Shown: positions 44,386 through 54,061, numbered from the stretch's first letter. The stretch is 64,000 nucleotides of DNA from Kiritimatiellia bacterium (GCA_028718125.1 JAQUMN010000002.1:72463-136462); one strand, 5' to 3'. Numbers and translations are program-made. The notes: generated from the letters alone by a model not told the origin.

Positions 44386-44889
44386 TTAGTCTTTCACCGC
44401 CGCCAGGGCTGCGTCATAATCCGGTTCCTGGGCGATTTCCGGCACTTGCTGGGCATAGACAATGCGGTTATTGCCATTCAGCACCAGTACGGCGCGGCTC
44501 ATCAGCCCGGCCAGCGGCCCATCCTCAATCCGAACGCCGTATTCCTTGCCAAAGGCCGGCGAGCGCAAGGTGGAGAGCGTCACAATATTTTTCAGGCCCT
44601 GGCTCTCGCAAAACCGGCTCTGGGCAAAGGGCAGGTCCGCTGAGACATTAACAAGCACCGTATCCGTCAGTGCGGCAACGGCTTCATTGAACTTGCGCGC
44701 CGAGACGGCGCACACGGGCGTATCCAGGCTGGGCACAATATTGATAATTTTCTTCTTCTGCCCAAACGCAGCCAGGGTTACGTCCGCGAGATCCGCGCCC
44801 GTCAATTTAAAGTCCGGCGCGACCGTTCCCCGGGCCGGCAGTTTCCCCGCCGTATGAATCACATCGCCTTTGAACATGATTTTAGCCAT
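44386..44889 (-). CDS. tpx: Thiol peroxidase (Tpx)
   Basis: 167 residues, the family length. SLDTPVCAVSARKFN has the peroxidatic cysteine. SRFCESQGLKNIVTLSTLR has the resolving cysteine, in an atypical two-cysteine peroxiredoxin layout. VKLPARGTVAPDFKL-type N-terminal sequence is present. It reduces hydroperoxides, using thioredoxin. The ATG is preceded by AAGGAGGG. It is divergent from the STAS gene and may share the intervening 178 bp as regulatory DNA. Confidence 0.95.
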   Translation of the reverse strand: MAKIMFKGDVIHTAGKLPARGTVAPDFKLTGADLADVTLAAFGQKKKIINIVPSLDTPVCAVSARKFNEAVAALTDTVLVNVSADLPFAQSRFCESQGLKNIVTLSTLRSPAFGKEYGVRIEDGPLAGLMSRAVLVLNGNNRIVYAQQVPEIAQEPDYDAALAAVKD

Positions 44890-44993
44890 AGGTCCCTCCT
44901 TGCGCCAACATGCCGTTTGTACGCCATGCCCCCTACTATGCTGAAATATCAGGGATTTTGCAACATGAACGTATGAACATTTCGTAATAAGTG

Positions 44994-45017
44994 ATTGACA
45001 AAACCGCCAAAGTCAAT
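44994..45017. promoter_or_regulatory. Inverted repeat between tpx and the STAS gene
   Basis: ATTGAC and GTCAAT are perfect 6-bp inverted repeats separated by 12 bp. The first contains a TTGACA -35-like box for the plus strand. It lies 51 bp upstream of the STAS start and could be an operator or chance. Confidence 0.3.
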
Positions 45018-45067
45018 CATTTTGCGGTAACGGTTCCGATAAGCCCAAGGAGAACAAGGAGCATCGC

Positions 45068-45415
45068 ATGACCACCGCTGTATCGGCCAGCGCCGTAAAT
45101 CCCCGGATCCATGTGCTGCCGTTGAGCGGACGCCTGTCCGTGGAGACGGAAGGCCTGATGCAGCCCCAGTTGCTGGAAGCGGTAAAACAAAGTCCGAACG
45201 GCCTTATCCTGGACATGTGAGCGGTAAACTTCGTCAGTAGCGCCGGGTTGCGCATGCTGATCGTGGTCTATAAAAGCGCCGCCACGGGCGGGACTAAATT
45301 GGCCATGATTCGTCCCCAGCCGGAAGTCTATCAATTATTCAAACTGGCGTCCCTGGATGTAACGTTTAACGTGTTTGAAAATGAAGCGGACGCCGCCAAG
45401 GCAATCATCCCATAG
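45068..45415 (+). pseudogene. STAS-domain anti-sigma-factor antagonist interrupted by one in-frame TGA
   Basis: An ATG at 45068 follows AAGGAGC and opens a 115-codon frame. It runs to TAG at 45413-45415 except for TGA at 45218-45220 (codon 51). The translation up to it ends PNGLILDM and continues AVNFVSSAGLRMLIVVYKSAA. This is an intact STAS core in which the stop takes the place of a residue just after the beta strand; the phosphorylation serine in SSAGLR is still encoded. A single change from TCA or TGG would explain it. Other genes here use TGA as stop, and no selenocysteine is expected there. A sequencing error or a recent nonsense mutation is most likely. Confidence 0.75.
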
Positions 45416-45484
45416 TCATCGCGGGCATTCTCACGCCGGAGGCGCGGGGCGGGGCAACGCTGCGTGTCATCGCTGCGTGCCCGG

Positions 45485-45829
45485 CTAGTCCTTTGAATTA
45501 TCTTTGATTCTTTTCAGCAAGCCGGCGATTTTATTAAACCCATCATCAATTTCGCCTTTTTTCCCCGCATCCAAATCAAAAATGCCTTCCTTCAAGATTT
45601 TCCGTAAAACAGACTCCAGGTTTTCCGCCATGGCGCAGACATCAGCAAGCTCCATCATCGCGGATAATCCTTTAATGCTATGGGCATAACGATGAATATT
45701 TTTTAACGCCTCTTCTTTGTTTTCTCCCGATTTATAAAGCGAATAATCCTTCTGAAAATCGGCTATAATCCGGTCGGCATCCTCAAAGAAGGCTTTTCGA
45801 TATACCGGGTTTTCAAGGTAATCATTCAT
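45485..45829 (-). CDS. Hpt-domain histidine phosphotransfer protein
   Basis: 114 residues. AHSIKGLSAMMELADVCAMAENLE has the phospho-accepting histidine in the HSxKG motif typical of Hpt domains. The short length means it is a stand-alone phosphorelay intermediate. It is 337 bp downstream of a hybrid kinase with a receiver domain on the same strand, which makes a relay between them plausible. A final output regulator is not assured, though a lone receiver protein is at 55212-55589. Confidence 0.85.
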   Translation of the reverse strand: MNDYLENPVYRKAFFEDADRIIADFQKDYSLYKSGENKEEALKNIHRYAHSIKGLSAMMELADVCAMAENLESVLRKILKEGIFDLDAGKKGEIDDGFNKIAGLLKRIKDNSKD

Positions 45830-46166
45830 AGGGGGACCTTCACATTACACGGACGACAACGCGCTTTTTCTTTTATGTTATCCACCCCCGCCGACTTTTT
45901 CAAGGGAATTTAATACTCAGGCTGAATAGCACGGCTGTGTCATCTCTGGGTAAAGGGTGGATGACGGTGTATAGTATGGGGAACAAGCCGCGCGGATTGG
46001 GTTGGCGCAAGACCAAAACGGGAACGCGTCAGCTTGGCTCGACGGCAAGGGATCTGGAAAAAAAGCCCCCATCTGCTATTTGGAGATTCTTTCTGCCATA
46101 GGCGGGCCCGCCTCCGGCGGGCGCTTTGCTCAGAATGACAAGAAAAAGCGTTTTTCAACAGCCTCT
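45830..46166. other. 337-bp gene-free stretch with repeats
   Basis: No gene is seen. A shorter GGCGGGCCCGCC palindrome of the type at 41508 lies near 46098-46125. It is followed by TCAGAATGACAAG, which matches the end of the repeat at 33889-33980. The central part has no recognised structure. Confidence 0.5.
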
Positions 46167-49100
46167 TCAGGCTGAACCCCCATTCCTCGGAGCCGACGGC
46201 GGCAAAGCGTCCGCGTTGTCCCGCCGCTTGAGGAATCGGGAAATTTCCTGCAGCAGTTCGTCGCGCCGGATAGGCTTGCGCAGGTACCCGTCGCAACCGA
46301 CCGCTTTGGCTTCCGTTTCTTCTTCCTGCATGGCCGATGCGCTGACGACAATGACCGGGATTGTTGCCATCGTTGGATCGGCCTTGAGCCGCCGCATCAA
46401 TTCGGTTCCATCCATGACCGGCATTCGCATGTCCAGAAGAATCAAGTCGGGCCGATGCCGATGAATGATTTCCAGCGCCTCCTGCCCGTTTTCCGCCTCG
46501 TCCAGCGTGAATGCAGGATGAGCGAGAAATTGCCGGAGCAGGAGGCGGTTGAGCCTGAGATCGTCCGCCACCAGGATCCGGGCAGGCGCAAATTCGAAGG
46601 TGGAACTCACAGGGGCGGCTTGTGTTTCCGCGCCGGCGGATGTGGCCGCCACGCTGACGTTGTCGAGGACAACTTGGAACATACTGCCCTGCCCGATCGT
46701 GCTGGTGACGGCGATCCGGCCGCCCATGGCTTCCACCAGCCGTTTACAGATCGCCAGGCCCAAGCCGGTGCCTCCGTACTGCGCCTGGCTTTGTCCCGTT
46801 TGCTGGTGAAAAACCTCGAAAATCTTTTCCTGCTGATCCAGGGGAATGCCTATGCCCGTATCCTGGACGCTGAACACGAATTCCAGCGCGCTGCGGTCAG
46901 GGCGGTGGAAACGCTTGGTGGCAGACAATGTGATGCTGCCGGCGCGCGTGAATTTCACGGCATTGCCGACCAGGTTGAGGAGAATCTGACGCAGGCGGAC
47001 TTCATCCAGGATCAGCGCCGCGGGTAGTTCCGGGTCTATTTCGACCTGAACCGTGATGCCTTTCCGTTTGGTTTCCAGCGCAAACACCTGCTGGAGATCG
47101 CGGAAGATCGTGCGGGGATTTACGGCGCTATATTCCAGCTTCAGTTTGCCGGCTTCGATTTTGGACAGGTCCAGGATGTCGTTGATCAGGCCGAGGAGCG
47201 TCTTGCCGCTGGTGGTAATGGCGGACAGGAATTCCCGGTGAGCAGGATTTTCGATCTGGCCGGCCAGAATTTCGCAGAAGCCCAGGATGGCGTTCATCGG
47301 GGTGCGGATCTCATGGCTCATATTGGCCAGAAACCGGCTCTTGGCGGCGTCGGCCAGCTTGGCCTGCGCGGCCATCTCGTTGGCCCGGGCCGTAGCCACT
47401 TCAAGCCGGCGGTTGGTCTCCAGGAGTTCCTCTTCCTCCCGCTTGCGCATCAGCGCCGATCCGATGTGCGATGCGATGCCTTCCAGCAGTTCAATCAGTT
47501 CGAGGGTGAAACGTCCTTTGCGCCGGTCGTTGAGTTGAATCAGACCCATAATCCCATCCTTGTTCCGAATGGGCACCAGGGCCACGGAGGCATAGCCTTG
47601 ATGGATGCATCGGTTGCGCGGATGAAGCCGTGGATCCTGATCGGGCGGAAGCTCCAGCAGGGGTAAGGTGTCGTTCGTCCAGAAGCTTCCCCCCCGTGTA
47701 AAGAGCGGATTGGCCGGGTCGGTCTTGCCGGCAATGACCAGGCCGCAGGTGCATTCCAGGCAGACTTTGCCGTCTTGATCCCGGCACACCCCGCCGTCCG
47801 CGCCACGCTCGACCAACGTGTTTTCCGCCAGCAGAAAATCTTTGGGGAAACCTTCCTGGGTGCAATACGGAAAGTCATTCTCGTCTTGCAGGCGAATGCC
47901 CGCGGCATCGAACTCCGTCTGCGTCTTCAATACGGCAAGGACGCGCCGAATTGAATCCTGCAGAGCGCCCGGCTCGTTAAGGATCCGCAGGACGTCCCGG
48001 CCCATTTCGCGATAGATTTCCGCCTGCTTGCGCCCGGTGATGTCCTGGTGCGTGCCGCATATGACCAGCGGCTTGCCGTCAAGCGTCCAGGTTGCCACCT
48101 TGCCTCTATCGAGCACCCAGACCCAACGGCCGTCCTTGTGACGCATGCGCGACTCGCATTCATAATACGGCAATTCCTTCTTGAAATGCCTTGCCAACAA
48201 ATCACCGGACACCTTAACGTCAACCGGATGCGCCAATTTCATCCAGGTATCGATGGATACCGGCGCGAGTTCTGCGAGCGTATACCCGACAATTTCAGCC
48301 CACCGTTCATTGAACTTGGTTTCCCCGCTCTGCACATTCCATTCCCAGGTGCCGACATTGGTGCCTTCGAGGATGTAGGCCAGCCTCTGTCTTTCGAGCG
48401 CCGATGCTTCCTCCACCTGCTTGCGCTTGAGGATATCCGTTTCAATGATGTCGGCCATGCTGTTGAATAAGGCGCAGAGTTCGCCGATCTCGTTGGCCGT
48501 CATCACATCGCAGCGCGCGGCATAGTTGCCCGATGAAATTTCGGCAACCTGTTTGCGCAGCCGTTCAATCGGATGCAGAATCATGCGAAAGGTATGAACG
48601 ACCTTGGACTCCACGCCGAGCAAGGCGATGAGGATCAAAACCAACGCCAGCAATATGTATTGGCGCAGCAGGAAGGCATGGGCGTTCACTTCGGCCTTGG
48701 TACGCGCATCAATCGCATCCATGCACTGCTGGAGCGGGGCCATGATCCGGGCTTTTTCCTGAATATAGTTGTCGCTAAACAGCAGGTTTAACGCATACGC
48801 GCGATCGGGCGCGCGACGCACGGTCAAATTGCCCCGGCCATCGTCATACAGCCCCTTGACGGCGGCAAAAGCCTGTTCTTCTATTACGACTAACCGGTCT
48901 GAATTTGCCTGAGATTCGCGCAGCAAGTCGAACTCTTCTTTCGTAAAGCCTTCACGCCTCATCAAGTCCTGCAGCGCCACGGCTTCTCCGGGCGCGACGG
49001 CCGGGCTATTGCTCATACCGGCCAGATGCCAATACGTGGCCGTGTAATGCGCCGGGCGCGGCAGCTTGCCGTTGCGGATAGCGAGTATTTCGAAATAGCG

Positions 49101-49328
49101 TTTTTCGTAGATCGGATTGCCCGTGGAAACGTACGTGCGCGCCATGCGGGTCAGGTCCTCGGAAGTTTGGAATAACTCGAGGGCCAGCTGGTAGGATCGG
49201 AAGCGATGCCGTTCTTCCTGGACGAGGCTTGTTTGAATGGTCAGCGCTTTAAATGCGACGAATCCCATGATGATGAAAAACAGGGCGGCGCTGACAGCAA
49301 AGAGCTCGTAATAACGGCGTATTTTCAT
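46167..49328 (-). CDS. Hybrid sensor histidine kinase with HAMP, PAS, GAF and receiver domains
   Basis: 1053 residues. Membrane helices near 10-30 and 219-240 flank a periplasmic sensor region of about 190 residues. HAMP follows (about 248-297), then PAS (about 305-435) and GAF (about 455-640). The GAF domain has a cysteine group CLECTCG and later NRCIHQG. The phospho-accepting histidine is in MSHEIRTPMN near 669. ATPase boxes include NLVGNAVKFTRAG, DTGIGIPLDQQ and GGTGLGLAICK. A C-terminal receiver has the aspartate in LDMRMPVMDG near 962. It lies 94 bp after another kinase gene on the same strand and precedes an Hpt protein. Confidence 0.93.
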   Translation of the reverse strand: MKIRRYYELFAVSAALFFIIMGFVAFKALTIQTSLVQEERHRFRSYQLALELFQTSEDLTRMARTYVSTGNPIYEKRYFEILAIRNGKLPRPAHYTATYWHLAGMSNSPAVAPGEAVALQDLMRREGFTKEEFDLLRESQANSDRLVVIEEQAFAAVKGLYDDGRGNLTVRRAPDRAYALNLLFSDNYIQEKARIMAPLQQCMDAIDARTKAEVNAHAFLLRQYILLALVLILIALLGVESKVVHTFRMILHPIERLRKQVAEISSGNYAARCDVMTANEIGELCALFNSMADIIETDILKRKQVEEASALERQRLAYILEGTNVGTWEWNVQSGETKFNERWAEIVGYTLAELAPVSIDTWMKLAHPVDVKVSGDLLARHFKKELPYYECESRMRHKDGRWVWVLDRGKVATWTLDGKPLVICGTHQDITGRKQAEIYREMGRDVLRILNEPGALQDSIRRVLAVLKTQTEFDAAGIRLQDENDFPYCTQEGFPKDFLLAENTLVERGADGGVCRDQDGKVCLECTCGLVIAGKTDPANPLFTRGGSFWTNDTLPLLELPPDQDPRLHPRNRCIHQGYASVALVPIRNKDGIMGLIQLNDRRKGRFTLELIELLEGIASHIGSALMRKREEEELLETNRRLEVATARANEMAAQAKLADAAKSRFLANMSHEIRTPMNAILGFCEILAGQIENPAHREFLSAITTSGKTLLGLINDILDLSKIEAGKLKLEYSAVNPRTIFRDLQQVFALETKRKGITVQVEIDPELPAALILDEVRLRQILLNLVGNAVKFTRAGSITLSATKRFHRPDRSALEFVFSVQDTGIGIPLDQQEKIFEVFHQQTGQSQAQYGGTGLGLAICKRLVEAMGGRIAVTSTIGQGSMFQVVLDNVSVAATSAGAETQAAPVSSTFEFAPARILVADDLRLNRLLLRQFLAHPAFTLDEAENGQEALEIIHRHRPDLILLDMRMPVMDGTELMRRLKADPTMATIPVIVVSASAMQEEETEAKAVGCDGYLRKPIRRDELLQEISRFLKRRDNADALPPSAPRNGGSA

Positions 49329-49422
49329 CGGGCGGCATCCAAAAGGCGCGCCATGGCGCCTTTTACTTTAACGAGGCATGGATCAAGGCAATCCGGGGCG
49401 CCCCGGCACATAACGAATCAGC

Positions 49423-50580
49423 CTATGTTCCGGACGGCCCCCCGTCCAGCGGCAGATTGACATAAAAAAACGTCCCTTCCCCCGCGTTGGATATAAAACA
49501 GGCGGTTCCCTTCAAGTAGCGCTCGGCGATGAGTTTTATGCTGTAGGTGCCCAGGCCGCGGCCTTCGCCCTTGGTGGTAAACGAACGCTGAAAAATTTGC
49601 AGCTGGACTTCGCGCGGCATCGCGGCCGGATTGTGAACCGAGAACCGCGCTTCCCCGGCGGCCAGGCGTTCAAAGCCGACCGTTACCGACTCGCCCGGAA
49701 CGGATGCCTCCAAGGCGTTCTTCACCATATTGCTCAAGACCCTGCCAAGCAGGGAGGCGTCCGTGTTCATGGAGACGTGCGGGTCAACCGGGCGGAAGAT
49801 CAGCCGCTTGCCCCTGGCAACGTCATGGTTTTGATAAATGGCGCCGAGGGTCTGGAATAATTTCGAAATGTTGACCGGCGCGAACCTGGGAACCAGCTCG
49901 TTGCTTTCTATCGCCGCCAATTGCTTTTGGCTGTCTATTTCCATGACCATGGCATTGGCGCCGGTGTTGATCATGCGCCCGACCTCGGGCGCTTCTGTTT
50001 CAGGGACAGTGGGCAAAAGCTCCGCCAGCGCGCGCACGCCCACGGCCGTGTTCGTGATGTCATGAAAAAAAAGCCGTTCCAATACCCGCCGGCGTTTTTT
50101 ATCGCTGATATCCTCAAGGGCAACGATCGTATAGTCTTGCTTCCTGATCGTTAAGGGGCTGGCACTGATTTTGACGTCCAGCGCTTGCCGGTCGGACTTT
50201 CTTAAAATATGGCATTCCCTGACAACTTTTTGCCGGCCGGCCTGGCTTTTAAGGATGGCATCGACCACGCCGCATTGGGAACAGAATTCCGTAGTGCCGC
50301 AGCCGCCCTTTCCCTCACAGGCATGCACGCAGTCAAGCACTTCGCCCGGCCTTTGCCCGATCACAGCTCCCGTGGTTTCAATGCCAAGCAACTCGAGCAG
50401 CCGCTTGTTGGCAAACACGATCTGCCGTTGCCGATTGAGGATAAGGACAATAATTTCCAGCGCCTCGTAAAGCTTCTGGAGAAGCGATACGCCGGCAAGG
50501 TCTTCGGCCTCCTGCCGGAGATCGCCCGGGTCGGCCCGCTCGGCCGGCGCAAACGCCGTGGGTTGAGCTTTATCATTCAT
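49423..50580 (-). CDS. PAS-domain histidine kinase with a cysteine-rich sensor loop
   Basis: 385 residues, no membrane helices. The PAS domain (about 25-150) includes VHACEGKGGCGTTEFCSQCG, four cysteines and one histidine, suggesting metal or Fe-S binding or thiol redox sensing. FFHDITNTAVGVRALAE near 171 is an unusual phospho-acceptor region without the common HExxN/T pattern. ATPase boxes are NMVKNALEAS and GLGTYSIKLIAERYLKG. It lies 12 bp downstream of the GspE-like gene, so it is likely coupled to the pilin operon. Confidence 0.87.
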   Translation of the reverse strand: MNDKAQPTAFAPAERADPGDLRQEAEDLAGVSLLQKLYEALEIIVLILNRQRQIVFANKRLLELLGIETTGAVIGQRPGEVLDCVHACEGKGGCGTTEFCSQCGVVDAILKSQAGRQKVVRECHILRKSDRQALDVKISASPLTIRKQDYTIVALEDISDKKRRRVLERLFFHDITNTAVGVRALAELLPTVPETEAPEVGRMINTGANAMVMEIDSQKQLAAIESNELVPRFAPVNISKLFQTLGAIYQNHDVARGKRLIFRPVDPHVSMNTDASLLGRVLSNMVKNALEASVPGESVTVGFERLAAGEARFSVHNPAAMPREVQLQIFQRSFTTKGEGRGLGTYSIKLIAERYLKGTACFISNAGEGTFFYVNLPLDGGPSGT

Positions 50581-50592
50581 GGACAGGACGCT

Positions 50593-52776
50593 TCATTCAA
50601 CATCTTGATACGTGACGCGATCGACTTCATCAATGGTGGTCAAGCCGCGGAGCACTTTTTTCAAGCCATCGTAGCGCAGCGGTTTAAAGCCCGATTTGAG
50701 CGCTATGTCCTCCACAACCAGGATCGAGGCGTTCTGAGCAATTTTTTCGCGGGTGGCGCTGTTAAGGATGAATAACTCGTGAATGGCCAATCGTCCCAGG
50801 TAGCCGGTGCCGCGGCACCGGGGGCAACCCTTGCCCCTGAAAAAAAACACTTCCGCCGTGCCATCCCATTCAAAATTATCATCCAGCGCCGCTTTGGGCG
50901 CGGGATATTTTTCTATGCAATGCGGGCAGATGCGCCGCACCAGCCGCTGGGCCATCAAGGCAATCAGCGAGGGGGCCACCAGGAACGGCTCAACGCCGAT
51001 GTCAATCATGCGGTTCACGGCCTGCAGGGCATTGTTGGTATGCATGGTGGCAAACACGAGGTGTCCGGTCAGGGCCGCCTGGGAAGCGATGCGGGCGGAT
51101 TCAATATCGCGGACTTCGCCGATTAATATGACATTCGGATCCTGGCGCAGAAACGCGCGCAACACGTTAACGAAATCAAGATCGATGCTGGTATTGACCT
51201 GGACCTGGTTAATGCCGGACAGCCTGTATTCCACGGGGTCTTCAACCGTCATGATGTTGATGCCGGGCGTATTGATGTATTTTAGAATGGAATAAAGCGT
51301 GGTCGTTTTGCCCGAGCCGGTCGGCCCGGTAATGAAGAAAACGCCGTTGGGCGCCTTGGCGACGCGTTTGACGGAATCCAGAATGGAAACCGAAAAATCC
51401 ATGTCCGTAATATTGGGAATGCCGCGCAAGAAGGTGGAGCCCAGCAAGCGCAGTACGGCTTTTTCGCCGTACAGCGTCGGCACCGTTGAAAACCGGATGT
51501 CGATTTTACGGCGGGCCAGCGCAAATTTAATCCGCCCGTCCTGAGGCAGGCGCCTTTCCGCGATGTTGCACCCGGCCATAAGTTTCAGGCGGCTCACCAG
51601 GGACAGCAGCACGGATTTATCCAGGACTAATTTTTCCGCCAATGTCCCGTCAATCCGGAACCGGATGCGAACCGATAATTCATCCGGCTCCACATGGATG
51701 TCGCTGGCCATCTCATTCATTGCCAGGAGAATCAGGCCGTTGGCAAATTCAACGATGGAATGGCTGTTGGCCAGCCGGTTGAGGTCTTGCGCCGTGAGGT
51801 ATCGTTCCGCTGTGGGCGCGAGATGCTTGCTTTCCGCATTTAATTCCGCGGCGATGCCCTGGAGATTTTCGGCCGATTGGTAAACAACGGCAATGGTGTC
51901 CGTGATGTCTTCCGGAAAAGAAAAAACAAAACTTGGAATGACGTTAAACTTGTTGGTAACGAGCGTTTCCACGGCCTTGTCCCCGGGATTGGCCGCCGCG
52001 ATCGAAAGCGACCCGCCAAAGGAATACAAAGGCACAATCTGGTTTGTTTCGGCAAATTCGCGCGGGATTTGGCGGACCGCTTCCGGCTGCAGGGCGGTCA
52101 TTTCCGGGTTGACATACGTGAACCCGATGGAATCGCCCCATAATTTCCCCAACGCGTCCTTCAGGTGCGGTTGTTCGGAAACCAGCTGCAGCAGCGCGGC
52201 AAAATCGTTGCCGCGAAAACGCCCGGCCAGGTCCGCGCCTTCCTGGGTAGTGAGCAGGCGCGTTTCGACCGCCCGCTCTAAAAAACGCGGGTTGGCAATG
52301 CGCCAATCGGCGGATGCCGTCTTGGGAATGACGGGCCGGCTGCTTGTTGCCAAGTCGTCCCGCTCCGGCGCGGCGCTCGTGAGCGGAGACGCCGCCGGTA
52401 GGGTTGCACCCGGAATCCTGAAAATCAGCACCACGCCGACGATGATCAGCACGATCAGCAAGATCACGATGATATGCCTGCCAACGCCGCCGGGTTCGGC
52501 GCCGGCGCCCTGCGGCCGTTCGGCGGCTTGCATTCCGGCTTCTTCTGCCCGCACGCCGGGCAAGGGCGCCTCCATCGCTGCCTGGGCCGCCTCTCTGGCC
52601 GCGCGCTGTTGTTCCAGAATCCGCTGTGTTTCCGGAGTGTCTTGCGCCGCAGCCGGGGCCGCCGCCGCTTGTTCGCCGGCCGGTCCGGCGGCCCGGGCGA
52701 ATGGCAGCGGAGCCAGTAAAGTCAACGCCAAACATAACAACACGACCTGTTTTTTGAACATGAGATATGATAGCAT
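50593..52776 (-). CDS. GspE/PilB-type ATPase with an N-terminal membrane hairpin
   Basis: 727 residues from the ATG at 52776, behind GGAGGG. The C-terminal 450 residues are a clear GspE: Walker A GPTGSGKTTTLYS near 485, an aspartate box, Walker B LIGEVRDIESARIA near 549, a CPHC...CPRC zinc module near 617-655 and HTNNALQAVNRM. The N-terminal GspEN-like region is present. Unusually, residues 6-26 look like a signal peptide or anchor (MFKKQVVLLCLALTLLAPLP). A second helix near 98-120 (IIVILLIVLIIVGVVLIF) follows an alanine- and glutamate-rich segment, so the ATPase would be membrane-tethered. It starts one base after the stop of the pilin-like gene. Confidence 0.9.
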   Translation of the reverse strand: MLSYLMFKKQVVLLCLALTLLAPLPFARAAGPAGEQAAAAPAAAQDTPETQRILEQQRAAREAAQAAMEAPLPGVRAEEAGMQAAERPQGAGAEPGGVGRHIIVILLIVLIIVGVVLIFRIPGATLPAASPLTSAAPERDDLATSSRPVIPKTASADWRIANPRFLERAVETRLLTTQEGADLAGRFRGNDFAALLQLVSEQPHLKDALGKLWGDSIGFTYVNPEMTALQPEAVRQIPREFAETNQIVPLYSFGGSLSIAAANPGDKAVETLVTNKFNVIPSFVFSFPEDITDTIAVVYQSAENLQGIAAELNAESKHLAPTAERYLTAQDLNRLANSHSIVEFANGLILLAMNEMASDIHVEPDELSVRIRFRIDGTLAEKLVLDKSVLLSLVSRLKLMAGCNIAERRLPQDGRIKFALARRKIDIRFSTVPTLYGEKAVLRLLGSTFLRGIPNITDMDFSVSILDSVKRVAKAPNGVFFITGPTGSGKTTTLYSILKYINTPGINIMTVEDPVEYRLSGINQVQVNTSIDLDFVNVLRAFLRQDPNVILIGEVRDIESARIASQAALTGHLVFATMHTNNALQAVNRMIDIGVEPFLVAPSLIALMAQRLVRRICPHCIEKYPAPKAALDDNFEWDGTAEVFFFRGKGCPRCRGTGYLGRLAIHELFILNSATREKIAQNASILVVEDIALKSGFKPLRYDGLKKVLRGLTTIDEVDRVTYQDVE

Positions 52777-52777
52777 A

Positions 52778-54061
52778 TTAATGTATTTCCCTCCAGTAGG
52801 AAGTGCAGGGTACTCCGTTGCTGCCACCTGACGATGCAAAAGGTAGGTTTACCAAGTTGGCCAACGCTTGCTTGCTGTACCAGACGTTAAGGGTTCCCTT
52901 GATGTTAAGTCCACACCTGTTACCCAAACAAACCAGGCAGCCATAGAGGGTGGTCGTTTGATTCTGCATCAGGTCTTTAGCCTTGGTATTGTCCGACACC
53001 AGGATGATAAGACCCTCGTAGTAAAAATCTTGATTGATGGTTATATCTGCGTCGCCGGGGATAATAAGAATTCCGGCGCCGCTCATGGGGGTGGAGAAAG
53101 AGGTTGCGCCGCTTGGCAGCTTGGTGATGACTGGGGCGGCCCGGGTTCCCAGGGAACCGCCCGTGTAGGTTGTTGCCAGCGGCAGTAAGGTATTCAGGCA
53201 TTGAGTCCAATAGGGTATGTTGAACGCGCCGGCAGCGTTGGTTTGGGGCGGATTGCCGTCGATTGAAATTTTAGCGCCCGTTCCGATCTTGGTTGAACTA
53301 TAGACCACGCCAGGCATATCATTGCTGGAAGGAGGGTTTCGGCTGCCGGCGCCGCTGTTGAAGGTGGCAGGTGGGTTCCAGTTATTGCCGTCGATGGTTA
53401 ATTGGCTGCCCACGGTCACCGTGTCGTTGGTGCCGTACATGCCCAGCGCGCAGTTGGCAGAGGCCGGCGCCGGGCTCGTGCCCGCGGCTATGCTTATTTG
53501 CATTTGTTCCTGGATCGTGCGGCGAAAAAGCCAGGTAGCGCTCTTCCGGCCATCCGCCGCCAGCGTAAGGGTGACGAGATAGGTGCCCGCATTGGTAATG
53601 ACGGTGACTCCTGCCAGGGTCACGAACACGGGCGTTCCATTCACCGTGACCGGTGAAGGGATGGTATAGCCCGGCGCGGCGCCAATGGCATTGGAAGACC
53701 AGTTCTGGAACCAGGTCGCCGAGGACCGGCCGTTGGCCTCATAAGACTGGATTATTTCATATTTAACCTGTTCCAAGGCCGATTGCGCGTCCAGCAGGCA
53801 TTGATCCGCGTCATGCCAGCGGCGCACGGCCTGGCTGTGGGTGTAAGCGGAGTAGAGGAAAAATCCGCCCACTGCGCCGGCCGTCAGGATGGTCAACAAT
53901 GCCACGTAAAGCACGAATCCCGCAGCGTTTTCCATGCCTGGATTTCTCTGGCGACCGTGCGGCGAATTCGCCGTGCAAATGCATCGGGCGTCACGCCGCG
54001 CCACGCCCGATATATCACGGGCGCGGGAGCCGGCGGTTTTGTCATGGGCTAAATCATTCAT
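52778..54061 (-). CDS. PilX-like or minor-pseudopilin protein
   Basis: 427 residues if started at the ATG at 54061; a start at 53935 is possible. One hydrophobic N-terminal helix, AGFVLYVALLTILTAGAVGGFFLYSAY, follows a basic leader, as in PilX/GspK-type minor pilins. The long remainder is beta-rich, with many serine, threonine and asparagine residues and cysteines at CLVCLGNRCG, and looks extracellular. The gene follows two prepilin genes and precedes the GspE-like gene with a one-base gap, so a role in pseudopilus assembly is likely. Confidence 0.68.
   Translation of the reverse strand: MNDLAHDKTAGSRARDISGVARRDARCICTANSPHGRQRNPGMENAAGFVLYVALLTILTAGAVGGFFLYSAYTHSQAVRRWHDADQCLLDAQSALEQVKYEIIQSYEANGRSSATWFQNWSSNAIGAAPGYTIPSPVTVNGTPVFVTLAGVTVITNAGTYLVTLTLAADGRKSATWLFRRTIQEQMQISIAAGTSPAPASANCALGMYGTNDTVTVGSQLTIDGNNWNPPATFNSGAGSRNPPSSNDMPGVVYSSTKIGTGAKISIDGNPPQTNAAGAFNIPYWTQCLNTLLPLATTYTGGSLGTRAAPVITKLPSGATSFSTPMSGAGILIIPGDADITINQDFYYEGLIILVSDNTKAKDLMQNQTTTLYGCLVCLGNRCGLNIKGTLNVWYSKQALANLVNLPFASSGGSNGVPCTSYWREIH

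Noticed and set aside
45218-45220. Selenocysteine or TGA reassignment in the STAS gene
   Set aside because: Many genes here end in TGA, the affected position is not a catalytic cysteine in the family, and no recoding structure is apparent.
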